In this document: piece by piece, positions 23,188 to 31,313 of the stretch
How the letters are laid out: each line of letters begins with the position of its first letter
How positions within the stretch are numbered: the first letter of the stretch is position 1
Source of the DNA: Pseudomonas persica
GTDB taxonomy: Bacteria; Pseudomonadota; Gammaproteobacteria; Pseudomonadales; Pseudomonadaceae
Reading direction: 5' to 3'
Length of the DNA: 39,599 bases
Assembly (NCBI RefSeq): GCF_900291015.1
Contig: NZ_OLKL01000024.1
Location: forward strand, 1 to 39,599
Made by a program: the position numbers and the translations under genes
The notes under the pieces: model-generated
Databases searched by the model: none
What the model saw: only the letters and a program-made list of their open reading frames with translations
Told to the model about the DNA's origin: nothing

Positions 23188-24741
23188 ATGCCTGCAGCGG
23201 CCAATGAAGTGGTGCTCACCGCCAGCGGGCTGGGCAAGACCTACGCCCAGCCCGTACTCGGTGAGGTCAGCCTGGACCTGCGGGCCGGCGAAGTGCTGGC
23301 CCTGACCGGCGAGAACGGCGCGGGCAAGAGCACCCTGTCCAAGCTCATCAGTGGCCTGGAAACCCCCACCACCGGGCACATGCGCTACCGCGGCCAGGCC
23401 TACGCGCCCGGCAGCCGCAGCGAGGCCGAGCACCTCGGCGTGCGCATGGTCATGCAGGAGCTTAACCTGCTACCCACGCTGACCGTGGCGGAAAACCTGT
23501 TCCTCGACAACCTGCCCGGCCGCTTCGGCTGGATCAGCCAAAAGCGCCTGCGCCAACTGGCCATGGCCGCCATGGCCCAGGTCGGCCTCGACGCCATCGA
23601 CCCGGACACCCCGGTCGGCGAGCTGGGCATCGGCCACCAGCAGATGGTCGAGATCGCCCGCAACCTGATCGGTGACTGCCATGTGCTGATCTTCGACGAG
23701 CCCACCGCCATGCTCACCGCACGCGAGGTGGAGCTGCTGTTCACCCAGATCGAGCGCCTGCGCCAACGTGGCGTGGCCATCGTCTACATCTCCCATCGTC
23801 TGGAAGAGCTGCAACGCGTGGCCCAGCGCATCGTCGTGCTGCGCGACGGCAAGCTGGTGTGCGACGAGCCGATCCAGCGCTACAGCAGTGCCGAACTGGT
23901 CAACCTGATGGTCGGCCGCGAGCTGGGCGAGCATATCGACCTGGGCCGCCGGCAGATCGGCGCGCCGCTGCTCAAGGTCGACAAGCTCAGCCGTGCCGAC
24001 AAGGTGCGTGAAGTGTCGTTCGAGGTCAGGGCAGGGGAGATCTTTGGCATCTCCGGCCTGATCGGCGCCGGCCGTACCGAACTGTTGCGCCTGATCTACG
24101 GCGCCGACCGTGCCGACAGCGGCAGCATCGCCCTCGGTCAGCCACCGCAGGCGGTTACCATCGACTCGCCCAAGGCTGCCGTACAGGCCGGTATCGCACT
24201 GATCACCGAAGACCGCAAAGGCGAGGGCCTGCTGCTGACGCAGTCGATCAGCGCCAACATCGCCCTGGGCAACCTCGGCGCAGTATCGCGGGCCGGTGTG
24301 CTCGATGGCGAGGCCGAAAGGGCCTTGGCCGAGCGCCAGATCCAGGCCATGCGCATTCGCAGTGCCGGCCCGCAGCAGGTGGTAGGCGAGTTGTCCGGTG
24401 GCAACCAGCAGAAGGTGGTGATCGGCCGCTGGCTGGAGCGCGACTGCCAGGTGTTGCTGTTCGACGAGCCCACCCGTGGCATCGACGTCGGCGCCAAGTT
24501 CGACATCTATGGCCTGCTGGCCGAACTGGCGCGCCAGGGCAAGGCCCTGGTGGTGGTGTCCAGCGACCTGCGCGAGCTGATGCTGATCTGCGATCGCATC
24601 GCCGTGCTGTCGGCCGGTCGCCTGATCGACACCTTCGAGCGTGACCATTGGAGCCAGGACCAGCTGCTGGCCGCGGCCTTTGCCGGTTATCAGAAACGTG
24701 ACGCACTGCTGCATGACGCAGCTCCCAGGATGGATGCATGA
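23188..24741 (+). CDS. rbsA: Ribose ABC transporter ATP-binding protein
   Basis: The 517-residue protein is a duplicated sugar-import ATPase. The first half has the Walker A GENGAGKST (residues 41-49), the signature region ELGIGHQQMVEIAR and Walker B VLIFDEPTA. The second half has a degenerate Walker A (SGLIGAGRTELLRL) but a good signature LSGGNQQKVVIGRW and DEPTRGID. This asymmetry is normal for RbsA/AraG proteins. AGGAG lies ahead of the ATG. The stop overlaps the rbsC start by 4 bp, so the two are translationally coupled. Confidence 0.95.
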   Translation: MPAAANEVVLTASGLGKTYAQPVLGEVSLDLRAGEVLALTGENGAGKSTLSKLISGLETPTTGHMRYRGQAYAPGSRSEAEHLGVRMVMQELNLLPTLTVAENLFLDNLPGRFGWISQKRLRQLAMAAMAQVGLDAIDPDTPVGELGIGHQQMVEIARNLIGDCHVLIFDEPTAMLTAREVELLFTQIERLRQRGVAIVYISHRLEELQRVAQRIVVLRDGKLVCDEPIQRYSSAELVNLMVGRELGEHIDLGRRQIGAPLLKVDKLSRADKVREVSFEVRAGEIFGISGLIGAGRTELLRLIYGADRADSGSIALGQPPQAVTIDSPKAAVQAGIALITEDRKGEGLLLTQSISANIALGNLGAVSRAGVLDGEAERALAERQIQAMRIRSAGPQQVVGELSGGNQQKVVIGRWLERDCQVLLFDEPTRGIDVGAKFDIYGLLAELARQGKALVVVSSDLRELMLICDRIAVLSAGRLIDTFERDHWSQDQLLAAAFAGYQKRDALLHDAAPRMDA

Positions 24742-25733
24742 AAACCACCCCGCTCGATAGCCAAGGCGCCGCACCGGTGCGCCGCAGTGGCACCTACTTT
24801 GGTCTGGGTACCTACCTGGGCCTGGCTGGCGCCTTGCTGGCGATGATCGTGCTGTTCTCGTTCCTCAGCAGCCATTTCTGGTCGTACAACACCTTCAGCA
24901 CCCTGGCCAACCAGATCCCTGACCTGATGGTGCTGGCGGTGGGCATGACTTTCGTGCTGATCATCGGCGGCATCGACCTGTCGGTGGGCTCGGTGCTGGC
25001 GCTGGCGGCCTCGACGGTCAGCGTGGCGATCCTCGGCTGGGGTTGGGGCGTACTGCCTTCGGCCCTGCTGGGCATGGCCGTGGCCGCGCTGGCCGGCAGT
25101 ATTACCGGCGGCGTCACCGTGGCCTGGCGCATACCGTCGTTCATCGTCTCGCTCGGCGTGCTGGAAATGGCCCGCGGCCTGGCCTACCAGTTCACCGACT
25201 CGCGCACCGCCTATATCGGCGATGCCTATGCCTGGTTCTCCAACCCCATCGCATTTGGCATCTCGCCGGCGTTCATCATCGCCTTGCTGGTGATCGTGCT
25301 GGCCCAGTTGGTGCTGACCCGCACGGTATTCGGCCGCTACCTGATCGGCATCGGCACCAACGAAGAAGCCGTGCGCCTGGCCGGCATCGACCCGCGCCCG
25401 TACAAGGTGCTGGTGTTCGCCCTGATGGGCCTGCTCGCCGGCCTGGCCGCGCTGTTCCAGATCTCGCGCCTGGAAGCCGCCGACCCCAATGCCGGCTCCG
25501 GCCTGGAGCTGCAGGTGATCGCCGCCGTGGTAATTGGCGGCACCAGCCTGATGGGCGGGCGTGGCTCGGTCATCAGCACCTTCTTTGGCGTACTGATCAT
25601 TTCGGTGCTGGCCGCCGGGCTGGCGCAGATCGGTGCCAGCGAACCGACCAAGCGCATCATCACCGGGGCGGTGATCGTCATCGCCGTGGTGCTCGACACT
25701 TACCGTAGCCGGCGCGCAGGCCGGCGGAACTGA
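24738..25733 (+). CDS. rbsC: Ribose ABC transporter permease
   Basis: The 331-residue inner-membrane protein has eight to ten hydrophobic segments and the BPD_transp_2 landmarks of RbsC: FVLIIGGIDLSVGSVLALAA near residue 75, SFIVSLGVLEMARGLAYQ, GIGTNEEAVRLAGIDPRPYK (the loop that contacts the ATPase) and IGGTSLMGGRGSVISTFFGV. It forms the channel for ribose with RbsA. It begins with ATGA overlap on rbsA and ends 4 bp before rbsR. Confidence 0.94.
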   Translation: MKTTPLDSQGAAPVRRSGTYFGLGTYLGLAGALLAMIVLFSFLSSHFWSYNTFSTLANQIPDLMVLAVGMTFVLIIGGIDLSVGSVLALAASTVSVAILGWGWGVLPSALLGMAVAALAGSITGGVTVAWRIPSFIVSLGVLEMARGLAYQFTDSRTAYIGDAYAWFSNPIAFGISPAFIIALLVIVLAQLVLTRTVFGRYLIGIGTNEEAVRLAGIDPRPYKVLVFALMGLLAGLAALFQISRLEAADPNAGSGLELQVIAAVVIGGTSLMGGRGSVISTFFGVLIISVLAAGLAQIGASEPTKRIITGAVIVIAVVLDTYRSRRAGRRN

Positions 25734-25737
25734 GAAC

Positions 25738-26760
25738 ATGGCAACCATTAAAGACGTCGCGGCACTGGCGGGCATTTCCTACACCACCGTGTCCCATGTG
25801 CTGAACAAGACCCGGCCGGTCAGCGAGCAGGTGCGGCTGAAAGTCGAAGCCGCCATCGCCGAACTCGATTACGTGCCCAGTGCCGTGGCCCGTTCGTTGA
25901 AAGCGCGCAGCACGGCCACCATCGGCTTGCTGGTGCCCAACAGCGTCAACCCGTACTTCGCCGAACTGGCGCGGGGTATCGAAGACGCCTGCGAACGCAA
26001 CGGCTACTGCGTGATCCTGTGCAACTCCGACGACAACCCGCAGAAGCAGCGCAGCTACCTGCGCGTGCTGCTGGAAAAACGCATCGACGGCCTGGTGGTG
26101 GCCTCGGTGGGGCAGGACAGCGACCTGCTGCAAAGCCTGGCTGGCGTGCGCACGCCAATGGTAATCGTCGACCGCGAACTGGACGGCGTCGATGCCGACC
26201 TGGTGCGCATCGACCACGAGCAGGGCGCCTACCTGGCCACCCAGCACCTGCTGGGGCTTGGCCACCGCGACATCGCCTACATTGGTGGCCCCGCCGAGAC
26301 CGGGGTTACCCAACTGCGTCTGAGCGGCTTCCGTCGCGCCATGGCCGAGGCCGGCGCTGCGGTGCCGGGCAACCGCGTGCTGCACTGCGACTTCACCAGC
26401 CCCGGTGGCCATGCAGCGGCAACCCGGTTGCTGGAGGGCAAGCGGCCCACGGCGATTTTCGCCGGCAACGACATGATCGGTTTCGGCGTGCTGCGCGCCG
26501 CGGCCGAACGCAATGTCAACGTCCCCGCCGAGCTGTCGGTGATCGGCTTCGACGACATCGAACTCAGCCGCTATGTGTACCCGCCGTTGACCACGGTGGG
26601 CCAGTCGATCCGCGCGTTGGGCGAGAGCGCCGCGTCGCTGTTGCTGGCGCGTATCGGCACACCTCGGCAGGGCGCGGCAGAGCAACGTATCGTCGCCCCG
26701 CGCATCGTGCTGCGCGAATCCACCGGGCCGCGCCCGGACCTGTTCAACGATTACCGCTAA
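25738..26760 (+). CDS. rbsR: LacI-family ribose operon repressor
   Basis: The 340-residue protein begins with the LacI helix-turn-helix ATIKDVAALAGISYTTVSHV and hinge helix LDYVPSAVARSLKAR. The ligand-binding domain has TIGLLVPNSVNPYFAELARG, DGLVVASVG, IDHEQGAYLATQHLLGLGHR and VIGFDDIELSRYVYPPLTTV. It should repress the operon at the palindrome upstream of rbsB and release it on binding ribose. Its position inside the operon, between transporter and kinase, means it is made together with its targets. Confidence 0.94.
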   Translation: MATIKDVAALAGISYTTVSHVLNKTRPVSEQVRLKVEAAIAELDYVPSAVARSLKARSTATIGLLVPNSVNPYFAELARGIEDACERNGYCVILCNSDDNPQKQRSYLRVLLEKRIDGLVVASVGQDSDLLQSLAGVRTPMVIVDRELDGVDADLVRIDHEQGAYLATQHLLGLGHRDIAYIGGPAETGVTQLRLSGFRRAMAEAGAAVPGNRVLHCDFTSPGGHAAATRLLEGKRPTAIFAGNDMIGFGVLRAAAERNVNVPAELSVIGFDDIELSRYVYPPLTTVGQSIRALGESAASLLLARIGTPRQGAAEQRIVAPRIVLRESTGPRPDLFNDYR

Positions 26761-26775
26761 CGCTAAGGAAATGTC

Positions 26776-27684
26776 ATGAATGCCAAGGTTGTGGTGGTCG
26801 GTAGCCTCAACATGGACCTGGTGGCCCGCGCCCAGCGCCTGCCCCGGGCCGGCGAAACACTCCCCGGTGAAAGTTTTTGCACCGTGCCGGGTGGCAAGGG
26901 GGCCAACCAGGCGGTGGCGGCGGCGCGCCTGGGCGGCAGCGTGGCGATGATCGGCAACGTCGGCGACGATGCCTACGGCCAGCAACTGCACCGGGCCTTG
27001 TATGTAGAAGGCATCGACTGCCAGGGCGTCATCACCTGCCAGGGCGTGTCCAGCGGTGTGGCGCTGATCACCGTGGATGCCGCCAGCCAGAACTGCATCG
27101 TCATCATCCCCGGTGGCAACGGCCTGCTGACGCCGCAGTCGGTGCAGCGTTTCGATGCGCTGCTGCAGGCGGCCGAGGTGATCATCTGCCAGTTGGAAGT
27201 ACCTGCCGACACCGTGGCCTGGACCCTGGCCAGGGGGCATGAACTGGGCAAGCAGGTGATCCTGAACCCGGCGCCGGCGACCGGCCCGTTGCCGGCGGAC
27301 TGGTTTGCCCACATCGACTACCTGACACCCAACGAAAGCGAGGCCGAGGCCCTGACCGGCGTCGCGGTGACCGACCTGGACGCTGCCCGGCGCGCCGGCG
27401 AGCGCTTGCTGCAGCTGGGCGCGGGCAAAGTGATCATTACCCTGGGCGCGCAAGGGGCCTTGCTGGTCACGGCCAAGGGCCACCAGCATTTCCCTGCACC
27501 GCTGGTGCAGCCGCTGGACACCACCGCTGCGGGTGACACTTTCATTGGTGGCTTTGCTGCTGGCCTGGTACGCGGCCTGGAGGAGGGTGACGCCATCGCC
27601 TTCGGCCAGCGCGCCGCCGCCCTGTCGGTCACCCGCGCCGGTGCCCAGCCGTCGATTCCCTACCTGGCGGAGCTGACGCCATGA
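26776..27684 (+). CDS. rbsK: Ribokinase
   Basis: This PfkB-family kinase phosphorylates ribose to ribose-5-phosphate in the cytoplasm, feeding the pentose phosphate pathway and PRPP synthesis. The 302-residue protein has [20 protein letters not shown] at the start, the sugar-binding [20 protein letters not shown] (about 35-54), [10 protein letters not shown], and the C-terminal catalytic loop [13 protein letters not shown] with base Asp254. Length and motifs are standard. The last codons overlap rbsD (ATGA). Confidence 0.95.
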   Translation: MNAKVVVVGSLNMDLVARAQRLPRAGETLPGESFCTVPGGKGANQAVAAARLGGSVAMIGNVGDDAYGQQLHRALYVEGIDCQGVITCQGVSSGVALITVDAASQNCIVIIPGGNGLLTPQSVQRFDALLQAAEVIICQLEVPADTVAWTLARGHELGKQVILNPAPATGPLPADWFAHIDYLTPNESEAEALTGVAVTDLDAARRAGERLLQLGAGKVIITLGAQGALLVTAKGHQHFPAPLVQPLDTTAAGDTFIGGFAAGLVRGLEEGDAIAFGQRAAALSVTRAGAQPSIPYLAELTP

Positions 27685-28079
27685 AGAAAACCCCACTGCT
27701 GAACGTCGCCCTGTCGCGGACCATTGCCGGCATGGGCCATGGCGACATCCTGGTGATCGGCGATGCCGGGCTGCCGGTGCCACCGGGGGTCGAGCTGATC
27801 GACCTGGCCGTTACGCCTGGGTTGCCGGATTTCGCCGGCGTGCTACGGGCGGTGCTGAGCGAGTTGCAGGTAGAGCGCCATGTGCTGGCCGAAGAGATGC
27901 AGAAAGTGGTGCCGCCAGCGCTGGTCGAGATCGAGCGCCTGAAAGGCAAGCTGGGCAAGCGCGAATGGCTGAGCCATGAAGACTTCAAAGTGTTGTCGCG
28001 CAGTGCCCGTGCGGTCGTGCGCACCGGCGAGTGCCAGCCCTACAGCAACATCGCGCTGATCTCCGGCGTGACTTTCTAG
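27681..28079 (+). CDS. rbsD: D-ribose pyranase
   Basis: RbsD interconverts the pyranose and furanose forms of ribose, supplying the form that ribokinase uses. The 132-residue protein begins [20 protein letters not shown] with catalytic His20 in GHGD, then [20 protein letters not shown] and a C-terminal [19 protein letters not shown], all diagnostic for RbsD. It overlaps rbsK by 4 bp and closes the operon. A REP pair follows 24 bp later. Confidence 0.95.
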   Translation: MKKTPLLNVALSRTIAGMGHGDILVIGDAGLPVPPGVELIDLAVTPGLPDFAGVLRAVLSELQVERHVLAEEMQKVVPPALVEIERLKGKLGKREWLSHEDFKVLSRSARAVVRTGECQPYSNIALISGVTF

Positions 28080-28103
28080 CTCGTGTCCTGGCCAGCGCAG
28101 CCC

Positions 28104-28194
28104 CCCTGTGGGAGCGGGTTCACCCGCGAACACCGGCGAAGCCGGTGCCATTCACCGCATTGCTTTCTTCGCGGGTAAACCCGCTCCCACAGGG
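28104..28194. repeat. Inverted REP pair between rbsD and the nucleoside hydrolase gene
   Basis: Facing REPs at about 28104-28133 and 28164-28194 enclose a linker that itself holds the palindrome CACCGGCGAAGCCGGTG (28131-28147), giving a three-hairpin structure. It separates the rbs operon from the nucleoside hydrolase gene, so that gene may not be a simple extension of the operon. Confidence 0.87.
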
Positions 28195-28242
28195 ATTTGC
28201 AGTGTTTTTGGAATACTAATCCAGGCAACAGGAGTGCCGCCC

Positions 28243-29244
28243 ATGCTCAAACCCTTGCTACAAGGAATCGCCTTCATGGCCGCAGCCTCCACCCTCCAGG
28301 CCGCCCCGATCGACCTGATCATCGATACCGACCCCGGCGCCGACGACGTGGTCGCGCTGTTCCTGGCCATGGCCTCGCCCGACCAGCTCAACATCCGCGC
28401 CATCACCACCGTGGCCGGCAACGTGCGCCTGGAAAAAACCTCGCGCAATGCCCGCCTGGCCCGCGAATGGGCCGGCCGCGAAGACATCCCCGTATACGCC
28501 GGCGCCGCGCGTCCGCTGGTGCGCAAGCCGATCTACGCTGCCGACGTCCACGGCGAAGAAGGCCTCACCGGCATCCAGGTCCACGAACCGAAAGCGCCGC
28601 TGGCCCAGGGCAATGCCGTGCAATACCTGGTCGACACCCTGGGCGCCGCCAAGCCCCACAGCATCACCGTCGCCATGCTCGGCCCACAGACCAATCTGGC
28701 CCTGGCGCTGATCCAGCGCCCGGACATCGCCAAAGGCATCAAGCAAGTGGTGGTCATGGGCGGTGCCCATTTCAACGGCGGCAATATCACCCCGGCGGCG
28801 GAATTCAACCTCTATGCCGACCCGCATGCCGCCGAAGTGGTGCTGGCCAGCGGTGTGCAACTGACCTACCTGCCGCTCGACGTCACTCACCAGCTGCTGA
28901 CCAGCGACGCCCGCCTCAAGCAACTGGCAGCCGTCAACAACCAGGCCAGCAAACGGGTGGTGGATATCCTCAACGCCTATATCACCCACGACATGGACCT
29001 GTACGGCATGCCCGGCGGCCCGGTGCACGACGCCAGCGTCATCGCCTACCTGCTCAAGCCCGAGCTGTTCAGTGGCCGGCGCATCCACATGAGCATCGAC
29101 AGCCGCGAAGGCCCCAGCTTCGGCCAGACCCTTGCCGACTGGTACGGTGTGCTCAAGCAGCCTGCCAACGTGATGTGGGTGGAGCAGGGCGATGCCCAGG
29201 GCCTGTTCGACCTGCTCAGCGCCCGTTTGGCGCGATTGGAATAG
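28243..29244 (+). CDS. Secreted nucleoside hydrolase (IunH family)
   Basis: The 333-residue precursor has a Sec signal (LLQGIAFMAAASTLQA, residues 5-20) and then the calcium-binding signature LIIDTDPGADDVVALF (residues 25-40) of inosine-uridine preferring nucleoside hydrolases. It also has TTVAGNVRLEKTSRNA, VVMGGAHFNGGNITPAAEFN and PVHDASVIAYLL with the second metal-site aspartate. It should split ribonucleosides to base plus ribose in the periplasm. The ribose could then enter through the adjacent RbsBAC. This is an inference from location and signal peptide. GGAG lies before the ATG at 28243. Confidence 0.85.
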   Translation: MLKPLLQGIAFMAAASTLQAAPIDLIIDTDPGADDVVALFLAMASPDQLNIRAITTVAGNVRLEKTSRNARLAREWAGREDIPVYAGAARPLVRKPIYAADVHGEEGLTGIQVHEPKAPLAQGNAVQYLVDTLGAAKPHSITVAMLGPQTNLALALIQRPDIAKGIKQVVVMGGAHFNGGNITPAAEFNLYADPHAAEVVLASGVQLTYLPLDVTHQLLTSDARLKQLAAVNNQASKRVVDILNAYITHDMDLYGMPGGPVHDASVIAYLLKPELFSGRRIHMSIDSREGPSFGQTLADWYGVLKQPANVMWVEQGDAQGLFDLLSARLARLE

Positions 29245-29428
29245 CCGTATGCGGCGCGAAACGCTCGAACACCTGGTCGATGAAGCCGCGTGCCGCCTCC
29301 GCGCCGCGATCACGCACCAGCAGGTCGATGGCAATCAACAGCAACTCTTCCGGTGTGCCAGGGCTGTACGCGCTCTGGCCCTCGGCCCATTTGACCTTGA
29401 TATCGGCAACGATGCTGTGGCTGCTCAT
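29216..29428 (-). CDS. Small protein of unknown function (70 aa) overlapping the hydrolase 3' end
   Basis: The peptide begins MSSHSIVADIKVKWAEGQSA, contains SPGTPEELLLIAIDLLVRDR and ends near APHTAIPIAPNGR. It looks like a compact helical protein without export signal. A weak GAGAG lies about 8 nt before the start. Its last 29 bp overlap the end of the nucleoside hydrolase gene on the opposite strand, so the two converge. I do not recognise it. Amino-acid composition is protein-like, but the assignment is less secure than for neighbours. Confidence 0.55.
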   Translation of the reverse strand: MSSHSIVADIKVKWAEGQSAYSPGTPEELLLIAIDLLVRDRGAEAARGFIDQVFERFAPHTAIPIAPNGR

Positions 29429-29462
29429 GAAAGGCTCTCGCTTGGGGCCCGGGACGAAGGGG

Positions 29463-29485
29463 CGAACACCTGACCCTGGTGTTCG
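29463..29485. other. Hairpin upstream of the small convergent gene
   Basis: A perfect 8-bp stem CGAACACC / GGTGTTCG with a TGACCCT loop lies 35 bp upstream of the minus-strand 70-aa gene. It has no T run and may be a regulatory dyad. The rest of 29429-29704 shows no additional gene. Confidence 0.4.
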
Positions 29486-29704
29486 AGGGAGGCGGGGTGC
29501 GCCCCACTTCTTGCACTAAATCATGACTTTGCGTCAGTGACCTTGCGGCTTAAGCATATGGCATACACAGCGGCTTGTGCAAAATCCGGTGACGATTGCG
29601 TTTTCGCCTCTGCCGCTGAGTTCAGGCAGACTTGAGCGGTTTTGCAACAAAAGATGAGCGGAACTGTCGGATCAGGCAGTTCCCGGACCGATTTAGGAGG
29701 CTTC

Positions 29705-30016
29705 ATGTTCCGTACCCGTGCTTACCTGGCAACCCTGGCGGTGGCTGCTGTCCTGGCTGGTTGCAGCACTGGTGGCAATTCTGCTGGTGGCGCTGCGCCA
29801 GCAGGTAACGATGGCCGTTGCGAAGCCAGCGGCGCCGATTTCGCCATTGGCAAGCCAGCCAGCGCCGAGCTGCTGGAGCAGGCGCGCAAGGCCAGTGGCT
29901 CGCAGATGGCGCGTATTCTCAAGCCGCACGACGTGGTCACCCTGGAGTACCGCTCCGAGCGCTTGAACCTGAATGTGGACGAGCAGGGCAAGGTGATCCG
30001 CGTCAACTGCGGTTGA
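29705..30016 (+). CDS. I78-family peptidase inhibitor lipoprotein (103 aa)
   Basis: The ATG at 29705 follows AGGAGG and opens a type II signal, MFRTRAYLATLAVAAVLAGC (lipobox LAGC, Cys20). After a Gly/Ala linker the domain CEASGADFAIGKPASAELLE through LKPHDVVTLEYRSERLNLNV to EQGKVIRVNCG matches the I78 (elastase inhibitor) family, with the two cysteines at its ends expected to pair. Such proteins inhibit serine proteases, and a lipoprotein form would guard the envelope. An upstream in-frame start at 29642 is rejected because it has no signal and no ribosome site. Confidence 0.8.
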   Translation: MFRTRAYLATLAVAAVLAGCSTGGNSAGGAAPAGNDGRCEASGADFAIGKPASAELLEQARKASGSQMARILKPHDVVTLEYRSERLNLNVDEQGKVIRVNCG

Positions 30017-30114
30017 TACAGCCAGGAAGATGGACGCGGTCCTTGTGGGAGATCGCCCAGCCCTTTGCGCTGCGCTGTCGCGTAGAGAACTGAATTTGCA
30101 AGCGGTCCGCGTAC

Positions 30115-30202
30115 CCTGTGGGAGCGGCTTTAGCCGCGAAGAATCCAACGCGATGCATGGCACCGGCTGCGCCGCTGTTCGCGGCTAAAGCCGCTCCCAC
30201 AA
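30115..30202. repeat. Inverted REP pair after the I78 lipoprotein gene
   Basis: Facing REPs at about 30115-30143 and 30173-30202 carry the GCGGCTTTAGCCGC core. The linker contains GCACCGGCTGCGCCGCTG. It lies between convergent transcription units, next to the bidirectional terminator. Confidence 0.87.
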
Positions 30203-30252
30203 GAAAAGCCGCGCCCGCATGGGGCATCTCCGTCAGCCCATGCAAACACCAT

Positions 30253-30283
30253 AAAAAAACCCGCCACAAGGGCGGGTTTTTTT
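30253..30283. terminator. Bidirectional terminator downstream of csp
   Basis: A 13-bp stem AAAAAAACCCGCC / GGCGGGTTTTTTT with loop ACAAG has A and T runs on both sides. It ends the minus-strand csp transcript and can also stop plus-strand transcription from the I78 gene. Confidence 0.92.
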
Positions 30284-30296
30284 ACAGCTATCCGAA

Positions 30297-30509
30297 TTAC
30301 TCCGGACGAACCTGTGCAGCCTGCATGCCCTTCTGGCCGCGCTCGGCGACGAAGGAAACAGTCTGGCCTTCTTTCAGGCTCTTGAAGCCGTCAGATTCGA
30401 TGGCTTTGAAGTGAACGAACAGGTCGTCGCCGCCGCCTGCTGGGGTGATGAAGCCGTAGCCTTTCTCATCATTGAACCATTTGACGGTGCCTTGTTGGCG
30501 ATTGGACAT
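30297..30509 (-). CDS. Cold-shock protein, CspA family
   Basis: The 70-residue single-domain nucleic-acid binder has [16 protein letters not shown] (RNP1) and [11 protein letters not shown] (RNP2), plus [18 protein letters not shown], all standard for Csp proteins that melt RNA structure. GGAG lies 9 nt before the start. On the minus strand TATGAT at 30584-30579 is a good -10 giving a leader of about 60 nt, but the -35 is poor, and an FNR/ANR-like box lies about 62 bp upstream of the predicted start site. Which Csp paralogue this is cannot be told. Confidence 0.93.
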   Translation of the reverse strand: MSNRQQGTVKWFNDEKGYGFITPAGGGDDLFVHFKAIESDGFKSLKEGQTVSFVAERGQKGMQAAQVRPE

Positions 30510-30626
30510 GGGTGAATCTCCAGAACATTTAGTTTTTTCAGTGGTGCAATGCGGCCGAGGCTACGGAGCACGGGATACATCATAGTCTAATTCTGCGCAT
30601 CTAGCGCCTTTTACCTTCGCAGGATC

Positions 30627-30640
30627 TTGATCCAGCTCAA
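30627..30640 (-). promoter_or_regulatory. Candidate ANR/FNR box upstream of csp
   Basis: TTGATCCAGCTCAA matches TTGAT-N4-ATCAA except for one base in the second half-site. Its centre is about 62 bp upstream of the predicted csp start site, a class I activator position, and that promoter has a good -10 but poor -35. Confidence 0.4.
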
Positions 30641-30671
30641 AGAATGGCTGGCCGGCTCTGGCTTTAAGGTT

Positions 30672-30977
30672 TCAGCTCTTCGCTGCGCAGGCCTGTTTCA
30701 CGACCATCTGGGCCTTCTGCATCAACTTGGCGTCCACGCCGTCCTTGCTGTCGAGGTCGGCAATCTCTGCGTCGGTGAAGTTCTTTTTGATGGCTTGTGC
30801 GCCACAGTCGCAGTGCTTTTTCGCGGTCGCAGCGTCAACGCCCTGGCCGCTGGCCACTTGCGTGCACTGGGTCATGTAGGCGGCCTCCTTCCCGGCCGGG
30901 AAGTTGCCGGCGTTCGCAGCCATGGGCAGCAGTAGCGCTGCAGCGGCCGCCAGAGCCAGAAGAGACGGAACTCGCAT
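30672..30977 (-). CDS. Small secreted protein of unknown function (101 aa)
   Basis: The protein has a clear Sec signal peptide (MRVPSLLALAAAAALLLPMA, cleavage after ANA near residue 23). The mature part of about 78 residues has four cysteines (TQCTQ, KHCDCG, KQACAAKS) that could form two disulphides, and an acidic helix TDAEIADLDSKDGVDAKLMQ. AAGGAG lies 8 nt before the ATG. It is followed by csp on the same strand with a 160-bp gap holding the csp promoter, so it is separate. I do not recognise the family. Confidence 0.72.
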   Translation of the reverse strand: MRVPSLLALAAAAALLLPMAANAGNFPAGKEAAYMTQCTQVASGQGVDAATAKKHCDCGAQAIKKNFTDAEIADLDSKDGVDAKLMQKAQMVVKQACAAKS

Positions 30978-31129
30978 AACCAGTTACTCCTTGGGTTAAG
31001 GTCACATCAAGAGTAGGTTGCTTCCCAAGGTCTGATAGGAATTTTTCCGCGTAAGTTCACCACTGCGGCGTAATTTCCAAATATTTCTGCCTGCCATGCA
31101 AGCCGCGTGCTAGCATGCCCGGCTTGCAG

Positions 31130-31313
31130 CTGACAATGTGCAGCTTGCAGCTATCTTTTTCTTTCCAGTCACTCTGGTTCGTCCCTGACAAGCCGAAAGG
31201 CTTCTGCCACTGTGAGGCAGGCTTCCCGCCGCGGAAGGCAGGCCGGATCTTGTACTGGCTCATCCCAACCCACGTGACCTTTGGTAGGGGTCACCACTAG
31301 GAGAGGAGGCGCC
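31130..31313 (+). promoter_or_regulatory. thrS promoter region and leader
   Basis: CTGACA (31130-31135) and TATCTT (31152-31157), 16 bp apart, are a plausible promoter, giving a leader of about 150 nt. The leader has a CTTCC/GGAAG hairpin region around 31226-31241 and a 6-bp stem GTGACC / GGTCAC (31274-31279 with 31289-31294) ending just before the GGAGAGGAGG ribosome site. ThrRS in other bacteria represses its own translation at such leaders. I see no T-box. Nothing convincing is present in 30978-31129. Confidence 0.4.

Noticed and set aside
31130..31313. T-box riboswitch for thrS
   Set aside because: No T-box sequence or terminator/antiterminator pair is present, and T-boxes are not expected in gamma-proteobacteria.
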